Shown piece by piece: positions 6,227 through 12,405 of a stretch of DNA of 17,153 nucleotides. Made by a program: the position numbers and the translations under genes. Each line of letters starts with the position of its first letter. Position 1 is the first letter of the stretch. A model generated the notes under the pieces. That model searched no databases, was not told the DNA's origin, and saw only the letters and a list, made by a program, of their open reading frames with translations. This stretch comes from Bacteroidota bacterium (GTDB lineage: Bacteria > Bacteroidota > Bacteroidia > Chitinophagales > Chitinophagaceae), in assembly GCA_023411775.1 (NCBI GenBank), contig JAEYOL010000162.1:1-17153 (forward strand), written 5' to 3'.

Positions 6227-6488
6227 TAAAAGCATCGTCATGGCTCCTAAACAACGATTCTACCAGGTTCTTATCGTTTTTCCTTTTGATCTTTTTCCTT
6301 AAATAATTACTGATGAAAAGAAAAATCAGTCCACCAATTAGAAAAATGTTGGAACCAATAAAATAGGCGATTTGCTCTACTTTATTAGGGCGGTCTATAA
6401 ATGGGCGATGACCCCCTATATATCCTAAAAGGTTGAAGAGAATACAGAGTATGCCTAAAATTAAAAAGATGTTTTTTGCAGTGGCCAT
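6222..6488 (-). CDS. Small membrane protein of unknown function
   Basis: Starting at the ATG at 6488 the product has 88 residues, MATAKNIFLILGILCILFNL and onward, with two predicted transmembrane helices (about residues 6-24 and 40-61). They are separated by a short loop containing GGHRPFIDRPNKVEQ, and a strongly basic tail (NYLRKKIKRKNDKN) follows the second helix. An in-frame start 31 codons further upstream would add a segment without membrane or family character, so it was rejected. No family was recognised. It is the only minus-strand gene in the left half, placed between two nuclease genes, and could be resident or part of the island. Confidence 0.6.
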   Translation of the reverse strand: MATAKNIFLILGILCILFNLLGYIGGHRPFIDRPNKVEQIAYFIGSNIFLIGGLIFLFISNYLRKKIKRKNDKNLVESLFRSHDDAFK

Positions 6489-6686
6489 GATATCCCGATG
6501 TGTTGTTTCGCTGAAGCAATGTCCAACCAAGATACAATGAATCAGCCTTACACCAGTTTTTTGGATGGGATGACGATACAAACCACTTAACTAATCGTAA
6601 ATCTACGAACCACTAAGTGTTAAAGCTTGCGCTACCCTCTTTCAGGAACCAAAACCCGTTTTTATCTTGGGAGTAAATTTAACTGA

Positions 6687-7199
6687 ATGAATAAAGCGTT
6701 TATTATCTCTTCTAAAGTACCTACATGCCACCTGGACAGTTACGAAAAAGGCAGACTTTTCGAAGAGTATATTATCAAACTATTCAACAAGAAATACTTT
6801 TACTTAAAGCAATGGCGAAAATCGCAGAAGTTCGATGATTCGTATTCTATAATTGATTCAGTTTACCCTGATATTGAAATGGAATTAGTTTTTACTGGTA
6901 GGCGGAATTTTAGATTCGCTGTAGAATGTAAGTGGAAACAAAATTTCATAAACGGGAAGATTGAATGGGCTAGTGATGATAAAATCTGCTCTTATCGAAT
7001 ATTCCAGGACCGGGTAAGAATTCCGGTGTTTATCGCCATTGGTATTGGTGGAGAACCGGATAACCCTGAAAAACTATTTCTTACCCCACTGAACAGCATT
7101 TACATGAAGAATGAGCTTTTTGAATCGGACCTCATTCCGTTTGAAAGAAGTCCAAGACGCAGGTTTTACTACGACTATATGCAGTTATCGCTATTCTAA
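6687..7199 (+). CDS. PD-(D/E)XK nuclease-fold protein (Mrr/restriction-endonuclease-like)
   Basis: The 170-residue protein begins with a helix of the Mrr-like type (YEKGRLFEEYIIKLFNKK, residues 19-36; E26 may assist catalysis). The nuclease core follows: YPDIEME (D62) and the strand FAVECKWK (E80-C-K82), giving the D...E-x-K triad. A basic-aromatic C-terminus (SPRRRFYYDYMQLSLF) closes it. Such small nucleases occur as restriction-like or DNA-repair enzymes; no partner methylase or helicase is next to it. A decayed paralogue lies at 2941. The ATG at 6687 has no clear ribosome site, as is usual in this phylum. A strong hairpin follows 21 bases after the stop. Confidence 0.78.
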   Translation: MNKAFIISSKVPTCHLDSYEKGRLFEEYIIKLFNKKYFYLKQWRKSQKFDDSYSIIDSVYPDIEMELVFTGRRNFRFAVECKWKQNFINGKIEWASDDKICSYRIFQDRVRIPVFIAIGIGGEPDNPEKLFLTPLNSIYMKNELFESDLIPFERSPRRRFYYDYMQLSLF

Positions 7200-7220
7200 C
7201 TTTGACAATTACAAATAAAA

Positions 7221-7251
7221 ATGCCTTACCGTTTATGAAACGATAAGGCAT
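7221..7251. terminator. Bidirectional terminator between the nuclease and namZ genes
   Basis: ATGCCTTA-C-CGTTT pairs with AAACG-A-TAAGGCAT around a 3-base loop, giving 13 paired positions with one C-A mismatch. It is followed by AACTTTTT on the plus strand. Read on the minus strand it is followed by a T-rich run (TTTTATTTG). It lies between convergent genes and can end transcription from both. Confidence 0.85.
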
Positions 7252-7269
7252 TAACTTTTTAACAGCCTT

Positions 7270-8481
7270 CTACGGGTATAGCAGATACTTCTTCCTCATC
7301 TCCTTATACTCACTCAGCCCAGGCTCCCAGCTTTTGCGGATCTCTTCTTCAGATACTCCGTTGATGATCTGGTGACGGAATTCGCTGGTTCCAATTTGAA
7401 TTTCGATCCGGTTCATTTGATTACTGAGTTTGGAATCGAAGAATTTTTCTTTGTGAGGATGGTTTTTGTAAAGCTCCATGATCCACTGGATATTGATCTT
7501 TTTACTTTTTCTCAGTTTCTCCACATCATAGTTGCGCAAATCAATACCAAAACATTCCTGGTCCATGAACAAAGGAGTTTCTGCCATGCCCTTGATACTG
7601 GTAGGCGTGAAAGAAAAAGAATAAATGCCTTTATACTCGGGACTTCCTAATACCGTGAAAGGGAAATAAGTGCCACGTCCGTGATTGACGTAAACGGCTT
7701 CAAACATACAGGTGGATGGATAGAGCATCACCGCCTGTTGTGTGTTAAGGTTGGGCGATGGTTTTACCGGCAAAGTATAAGGCATCTCATGGTCATAATT
7801 GGCTACCGGGATAATGGTGATCTTACATTTCGCCTTGTTATCGAGCCACCCTTCGCCATTGGCCATTTGTGCAAACTCCCCAATGGTCAGGCCATGCGCC
7901 ATCGGTATGGGGAACATACCAATACCGGATTTGTGTTTCATATCCAGTATGGGTCCATCGATCAGGTAAGCGTTGGGATTAGGACGATCTAAAAGCAGCA
8001 TTTCCTTATCATTCTCTACGCAGGCGTTCATCAGGCGCGACAGGGCATTGATATTGGTGTAATAACGCACACCCACATCCTGCAGATCATAGATCAGGAT
8101 GTCGATGTCTGCCATATCTTCTTTGCTGGGTTTATTTTTCTTACCATATAGCGACACGAGCGGGATACCAGTAGCAGAATCTATTTCATCGTCCACGGCA
8201 ACGCCCGCACTTGCATTGCCACGAAAGCCATGTTCGGGACCAAAAACCTTAACGATGTTGACACCTAGTTTCTGGAGGCTGTCCACCAGGTGTGTATTTC
8301 CAATAATAGTAGTAGGATTGGCCATTACCGCTACTCGTTTACCTTTTAAAAGCGGTAAATATTTTTCTGTTTGATCTGCACCCGTGCGAATTGGTTTTTC
8401 CTGTGGTTTATTTTCAGTTAAGAATGCCTGCAAAGCAATAAAAAGGACAAATAAGGAGGCAAGTAAAAGCCATTTTTTCAT
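7270..8481 (-). CDS. namZ: Exo-beta-N-acetylmuramidase NamZ-like protein (DUF1343, GH171)
   Basis: The 403-residue protein has an N-terminal hydrophobic segment (WLLLASLFVLFIALQAFL, residues 4-21) that acts as signal or anchor; there is no lipobox cysteine. The DUF1343 hallmarks follow: LLKGKRVAVMANPT (44-57), KVFGPEHGFRG with E83 (78-88), the IYDLQDVGVRYYTN block (130-143), LLDRPNPN (163-170), and KPSPNL (240-245). The Glu in GPEHG is the expected catalytic residue. Characterised NamZ enzymes release N-acetylmuramic acid from non-reducing ends of peptidoglycan fragments, so a role in cell-wall recycling or turnover in the periplasm is likely. The length is normal. It stands alone on the minus strand, ended by the hairpin at 7221-7251. 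Confidence 0.88.
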   Translation of the reverse strand: MKKWLLLASLFVLFIALQAFLTENKPQEKPIRTGADQTEKYLPLLKGKRVAVMANPTTIIGNTHLVDSLQKLGVNIVKVFGPEHGFRGNASAGVAVDDEIDSATGIPLVSLYGKKNKPSKEDMADIDILIYDLQDVGVRYYTNINALSRLMNACVENDKEMLLLDRPNPNAYLIDGPILDMKHKSGIGMFPIPMAHGLTIGEFAQMANGEGWLDNKAKCKITIIPVANYDHEMPYTLPVKPSPNLNTQQAVMLYPSTCMFEAVYVNHGRGTYFPFTVLGSPEYKGIYSFSFTPTSIKGMAETPLFMDQECFGIDLRNYDVEKLRKSKKINIQWIMELYKNHPHKEKFFDSKLSNQMNRIEIQIGTSEFRHQIINGVSEEEIRKSWEPGLSEYKEMRKKYLLYP

Positions 8482-8639
8482 AATATAAATTGAGAAGCTA
8501 AATATACGCGGAAATGCAAAAGCGATAGCTTATTGGATTGAAGTAAATCACTATTAACACTTTACTATAGGTTGCAAAAAGCCGCATTTTCCCATTACAC
8601 TTGTCGCTTATTCACCCCGATCGTTACACAAGTCATGAC

Positions 8640-8647
8640 TAGCTTTG
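8640..8647 (+). promoter_or_regulatory. Possible -7 promoter box of the dihydrofolate-reductase-like gene
   Basis: TAGCTTTG matches the Bacteroidota -7 consensus TAnnTTTG and would place transcription start about 13 bases before the ATG at 8668. No TTG box at the usual -33 spacing was found, so the call is weak. Confidence 0.3.
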
Positions 8648-8667
8648 ATATTACAAAATTGAAAATC

Positions 8668-9348
8668 ATGCGTAAAATTATTGTAACAACCTTTATGACC
8701 CTGGATGGGGTTTTACAGGCACCCGGCGGACCCGATGAGGATCGTACCGGTGGTTTTGAATGGGGAGGCTGGCAATTCACTTATTCAGACGATGCCGCAG
8801 GGCAGGCGATCATGAAAATTTTGGAATCAGATTTTGACTTGCTATTGGGGCGGCGTACGTATGAAATATTTGCTGCTTACTGGCCCTATCAAAATGATTT
8901 TATCGGTCAGAAATTTAACCGGATCCATAAATATGTTGTGGGTACTTCAGATATCGATACATTCTGGCAAAACACGATCCAGTTGAAGGACGATGTGGTT
9001 AACAGGCTAAAAAAGCTGAAGACCGAAGACGGCCCCGATCTCCTCGTCCATGGTAGCAGCCGCCTGATCCAGACATTGCTTTCAAATCACCTCATAGATG
9101 TTTTGCATACAATCGTATATCCTATCACAATTGGCCAGGGGAAAAAACTTTTCGAAGAAGGCACGCAGCCACAGGAATGGAAGGTGACAGAGTCGTTTGT
9201 GACTCCGGGAGGAGTGTCGATCATAAGTTATCAACCCGGTGAGCGTCTTAAAAGGGGTTCTGAACTTCCAGGTACGATCAGTGATTCCGAATTAGCAAGA
9301 CGAGAAAAATGGATGCGGGAAGAAAGAAAAAGTAGTGCCCGGGGATGA
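8668..9348 (+). CDS. RibD C-terminal/dihydrofolate-reductase-family protein
   Basis: The 226-residue protein has the stand-alone RibD-C/DHFR-like fold: RKIIVTTFMTLDGVLQAPGG (residues 2-21), DFDLLLGRRTYEIFAAYWP near 54-72, then KYVVGTS, LLVHGSSRLIQTLL (about 130-143) and TIVYPITIGQGKKLF (about 152-166). Members bind NAD(P)H and reduce pterin- or pyrimidine-like substrates; the true substrate of this stand-alone subfamily is generally unknown. The ATG at 8668 is chosen because the first beta strand begins directly after it; an upstream in-frame start 32 codons earlier adds an unrelated leader. After the fold there is a charged tail (SDSELARREKWMREERKSS), slightly longer than usual. Confidence 0.87.
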   Translation: MRKIIVTTFMTLDGVLQAPGGPDEDRTGGFEWGGWQFTYSDDAAGQAIMKILESDFDLLLGRRTYEIFAAYWPYQNDFIGQKFNRIHKYVVGTSDIDTFWQNTIQLKDDVVNRLKKLKTEDGPDLLVHGSSRLIQTLLSNHLIDVLHTIVYPITIGQGKKLFEEGTQPQEWKVTESFVTPGGVSIISYQPGERLKRGSELPGTISDSELARREKWMREERKSSARG

Positions 9349-9368
9349 TCTTCCGTCATGGCACTGCT
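9331..9368. terminator. Weak hairpin between convergent genes
   Basis: AGTAGTGCC (9331-9339) pairs with GGCACTGCT (9360-9368) with one G-T pair, and CGG/CCG can extend it inside. It overlaps the stop of the dihydrofolate-reductase-like gene and precedes the end of the DoxX-like gene. There is no T tract. Confidence 0.3.
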
Positions 9369-9394
9369 ATGCATGTAAGTTGAAATAGGGAAAT

Positions 9395-9787
9395 CTATGA
9401 CTTGCCTGTAAGCTTATTTCTTTTCTTCCAGAAAATATATGACAGGATACCCGGCACGATCCAGACAAGCATAAATGCTATCATGGGATCCACTGCTCCC
9501 TTCGCTACAGCAATACTTGAATAAACTACCGCGATCAGATCGAAGAACAAACCGGCATAGGCCCACTCTTTGATCGTTTTTAAACCCGGTATCAAAATCA
9601 CCAGGGAACCGATTAGTTTGGTGATTCCGTTGAAGGCAATAAAATAAACAGGATAACCCAGGTAATCATGTATCAGGGCCTTCGAGTCGGCATTGACCAC
9701 TATACTGCCATACGAAGAAAAGATCATCAGCCCGGCGAAGAGAATGGTAAATACCCAATAGAGAATGTTGATCGTTTTAGGTTGCAT
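9395..9787 (-). CDS. DoxX-like membrane protein
   Basis: The 130-residue protein shows four hydrophobic helices, about residues 7-25, 47-66, 73-93 and 100-120. Family-like features are ILYWVFTILFAGLMIFSSYG at the N-terminus, GYPVYFIAFNGITKLIGSLV for the second helix, and IKEWAYAGLFFDLIAVVYS for the third. It belongs to the DoxX_2-like inner-membrane proteins, often linked to redox stress in other bacteria; no specific activity is known for this subgroup. The ATG at 9787 is the natural start. A TAGATTTG box lies about 65 bases upstream and a pair of direct repeats lies beyond it, so it probably has its own regulated promoter. Confidence 0.83.
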   Translation of the reverse strand: MQPKTINILYWVFTILFAGLMIFSSYGSIVVNADSKALIHDYLGYPVYFIAFNGITKLIGSLVILIPGLKTIKEWAYAGLFFDLIAVVYSSIAVAKGAVDPMIAFMLVWIVPGILSYIFWKKRNKLTGKS

Positions 9788-9853
9788 ATTTATCAGATTG
9801 TGTTTTGTGTTTATAGTATTGTTGACAACGGAATTCTAAGATTTACGACTGCA

Positions 9854-9861
9854 CAAATCTA
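9854..9861 (-). promoter_or_regulatory. Possible -7 promoter box of the DoxX-like gene
   Basis: Read on the minus strand the bases are TAGATTTG, a full match to TAnnTTTG. It would give a leader of roughly 60 bases. No matching -33 TTG was found at 19-21 bases, which fits an activator-dependent promoter or a chance match. Confidence 0.4.
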
Positions 9862-9891
9862 AAAGGGAAGTCATATCCATGCTATGGGTGA

Positions 9892-9920
9892 TTGCGTCAA
9901 AAAAAGGGTATTTTGCGTCA
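9892..9920. repeat. TTGCGTCA direct repeat, two helical turns apart, upstream of the DoxX-like gene
   Basis: TTGCGTCA occurs at 9892-9899 and again at 9913-9920, a 21-base period. The pair starts 31 bases upstream of the putative -7 box for the minus-strand DoxX-like gene, the place where an AraC-type activator would bind tandem half-sites. No regulator gene is adjacent. Confidence 0.45.
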
Positions 9921-10013
9921 GGGATATCGGCAATGTTACCTTCTTCACATTATATTATATCCCAAAGCAGGGTGAATTGCAGTGAGTGATCTTATCCATT
10001 CTTTCTTTATTTA

Positions 10014-10565
10014 TTACCTGTTCAAATCAAAATCCAGGTATCCTTCAAGCGCACGTCGCGGGGCCCGTTCCGTATAAAACGAAACATCCTGTGGCGCCCA
10101 GGTGCCCAGGCCATCAACATACCGGTTAAACATACAAAAAGCGGCCGCTATTAAAACTGTGTCATGTATCTCCCGATCCGTTGCGCCTGCTGTTCTTGCG
10201 TGTTGGACCTGTTCCTCCATCACTGCACGACCTCCTTTCTGCACACTCGCCGCAATGAACAGCAGTGATTTAAGTTTGTCTGAAATGGTAGCATTTTGAA
10301 GGTCGTTATTGATCTCTTTGATTTGTTGGATGTCGCATTGCAGGTAATGTCCAGCCAGGGCCCCGTGCACATGCTGGCAAAAAAAGCAGTCATTCAGGGA
10401 TGATACATAAGAACCGATGAGCTCGCGTTCTCCGCGCGATAATGTATTGTTGTCATCGCGAAGTAAAATTTCTGCCAGCTCATTGAGTGATCTCGCTGTC
10501 TCGGGCCGGTAGGCCATCAAGCCTCTGATACCGGGCAGATCATTTCCCAAATTAATATGCGCCAT
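10014..10565 (-). CDS. AhpD/carboxymuconolactone-decarboxylase-family protein (peroxidase-related), copy 1
   Basis: The 183-residue all-helical protein starts MAHINLGNDLPGIRGLMAYR and carries the AhpD-type redox motif NDCFFCQHVHGA (CxxC followed by three residues and His). A second conserved block near the C-terminus, REIHDTVLIAAAFCMFNRYVDG, is shared by all three copies in this operon. AhpD-like proteins use the cysteine pair to reduce hydroperoxides, while other members decarboxylate lactones; the retained CxxC favours the redox type. It is the last gene of the operon, three bases after copy 2. The two adjacent copies probably arose by tandem duplication and may form mixed oligomers. No clear terminator follows it. 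Confidence 0.85.
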   Translation of the reverse strand: MAHINLGNDLPGIRGLMAYRPETARSLNELAEILLRDDNNTLSRGERELIGSYVSSLNDCFFCQHVHGALAGHYLQCDIQQIKEINNDLQNATISDKLKSLLFIAASVQKGGRAVMEEQVQHARTAGATDREIHDTVLIAAAFCMFNRYVDGLGTWAPQDVSFYTERAPRRALEGYLDFDLNR

Positions 10566-10568
10566 ATC

Positions 10569-11117
10569 TTATTGAGTTTTTTGTGGTAAAACATAACCCA
10601 GAGTTGTCATCCTTACACCCATTTCTTCATAAGCTTCCGGGCTATTGGGAGTAAAGGTTGCCAAGCCGTCTACATAGCGATTGAACATGCAGAACGTTGC
10701 CGCGATTAAAACCGTATCATGAATGCTCCGATCATCGGCGCCCTCGTTCCTCGCGTCGGCAATATCCAGGGCTGAGACTTCTGTGCCCAGCACCTGGACT
10801 TTACCGGCTATGCGGAGCAGGGCCTTTAGCCTTTTGCTCACGTTAGCGCGTTCCATATCTTTCAATACCTCATCCACGATATTTTTCTCGTCGCCATATA
10901 AGCAGCGGGCTGCTGCTGCGTGACTTTTCATGCAGAACATGCAATCATTCCGATAAGAGACATAGGCAGCGATCAACTCACGATCAGCTACCGGGATCGG
11001 GGATTCTCCTCTTAAAAGGATCTGTACCAGTTCGTATAGATACTGTCCGGTCTCTGGCCTGTACATCACCAGACTCCTGATACCTGGTAGGCCTTCCGGA
11101 ACATTGATATGGGCCAT
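10569..11117 (-). CDS. AhpD/carboxymuconolactone-decarboxylase-family protein (peroxidase-related), copy 2
   Basis: The 182-residue protein begins MAHINVPEGLPGIRSLVMYR, nearly the same as copy 1. It has NDCMFCMKSHAA as its CxxC-x3-H centre and RSIHDTVLIAATFCMFNRYV near the C-terminus. The middle parts of the copies differ clearly (AGKVQVLGTEV here, AASVQKGGRAV in copy 1), so they have diverged and are both probably kept for function. It starts 23 bases after the MFS gene ends. Activity as a hydroperoxide reductase-like enzyme is inferred from the cysteines; the substrate is unknown. Confidence 0.85.
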   Translation of the reverse strand: MAHINVPEGLPGIRSLVMYRPETGQYLYELVQILLRGESPIPVADRELIAAYVSYRNDCMFCMKSHAAAARCLYGDEKNIVDEVLKDMERANVSKRLKALLRIAGKVQVLGTEVSALDIADARNEGADDRSIHDTVLIAATFCMFNRYVDGLATFTPNSPEAYEEMGVRMTTLGYVLPQKTQ

Positions 11118-11140
11118 AGATATTTTTGTTAGTTAAAAAA

Positions 11141-12382
11141 TTATTTTGATTGCTTCACCTTGCGATAAAAAATTACTACCAATCCGAGTACAAAAACCAG
11201 CGAGAATAGAAACAGTGCGTTGCTGTATCCACCCAATGCCGTTACCATTACGCCGACAAAGAGTACAGCAGTACCTGTAAATAAACGGCCTACATTAAAG
11301 CAAAATCCTGTAGCGGTAGCACGTATTCCCACCGGGAACAATTGCGGGATGAAGGCGCTCAACACGCCCTGGCTGGCACCAAAGAACAGGGCCAGCACTG
11401 CAATCTCCGCATACACTACCATACTGATCATTGTGTTTGTTTTGAAAAGTAAAAAGGAAACTATAGCACATGCTGAAAAACAAAGCAGCATCGATCGGTT
11501 CAAACCGAGGGCATTGGCCATCCAGCCGGAAATAAATCCACCTGTAAGTCCGCCGATGCCAAGCAACATCATGCTCATCCCCCTTTCTTTTTGCGCGTCA
11601 TCTGCGGTTGACAGGCTTTGTATCCAGGTGGGGAGCCATGAAAAAATAGCCCAGAGCCCGATAAGCATTGTACCGAAGATCATGGCACCCGTGATCACAT
11701 TCGATCGCTGCGATGAAGAGAAAAGGCTGGCCACCGAATTTTGAACATTTGATTTTTGTGTATTGCTGTTTTTCCAGTAAGCAGATTCCCTGATCAAAAA
11801 GATGCCCAGAAGTGAAAGAATCAAAGGGATCAAACCAACCATAAAGCCCTCACGCCAGGAGCCAACGATGTAATTGATTAATCCCGCGGAAAAAATGCCA
11901 ACAGGAAATGCAATAGACAGGATACCTACCGCAATGGCCCTGGTTTTTTTAGGCCAGACCTCGCTCAATAATGTAAAAGATATTACCAATACACCGCCCA
12001 CGCCAAACCCACTCATAAAGCGACAAGCCATTACCCCTGCCCAATGCGTCATCCACCCCGTAAGTACGGTGAATAGCCCATAGCTGCCTATTGCCAGCAA
12101 AAGCGATTTTTTTCTTCCGATCCGGTCGCTAACGATCCCCCAGGTAAATCCACCCAATGCCCACCCAAAAATAAAAAGGGCATTGATATAAGCGCTTATT
12201 CGATTCAATTGATCGGGATCAGTATATCCCAGCAATTCCCTGACCGCGACTGGCAGGTATACACTCATCAAGGTGGATACTGCGCCACCCAGGGCACTTG
12301 CAATAAAACAAATTGAAAACAATGTTGCCTGGTAGGGAAAGGATAAACGGGCTTCCTGGTTTATGTTAATGGAGGTATCCAT
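11141..12382 (-). CDS. Major facilitator superfamily transporter
   Basis: The 413-residue protein has about 12 hydrophobic helices. The loop between helices 2 and 3 holds the MFS signature GIVSDRIGRKKSL (about residues 82-94), and RFMSGFGVGGVLV follows in helix 4. The half-repeat GGLTGGFISGWMANALG marks the second domain. Its pattern resembles metabolite:H+ symporters of the sugar/aromatic-acid type; the substrate is not readable. The ATG at 12382 is preceded by AAAAGG. It lies between the TonB receptor and two AhpD-like genes with 23-base gaps on both sides, so it probably carries the imported compound, or a product of it, across the inner membrane. Confidence 0.9.
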   Translation of the reverse strand: MDTSININQEARLSFPYQATLFSICFIASALGGAVSTLMSVYLPVAVRELLGYTDPDQLNRISAYINALFIFGWALGGFTWGIVSDRIGRKKSLLLAIGSYGLFTVLTGWMTHWAGVMACRFMSGFGVGGVLVISFTLLSEVWPKKTRAIAVGILSIAFPVGIFSAGLINYIVGSWREGFMVGLIPLILSLLGIFLIRESAYWKNSNTQKSNVQNSVASLFSSSQRSNVITGAMIFGTMLIGLWAIFSWLPTWIQSLSTADDAQKERGMSMMLLGIGGLTGGFISGWMANALGLNRSMLLCFSACAIVSFLLFKTNTMISMVVYAEIAVLALFFGASQGVLSAFIPQLFPVGIRATATGFCFNVGRLFTGTAVLFVGVMVTALGGYSNALFLFSLVFVLGLVVIFYRKVKQSK

Positions 12383-12405
12383 GTGCCTTTTGAAAGTTTT
12401 TTAGA

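Noticed and set aside
11220..11744. 174-codon plus-strand frame
   Set aside because: It is antisense to the MFS transporter, whose helices and signature loop are clear; the plus-strand product has no family features.
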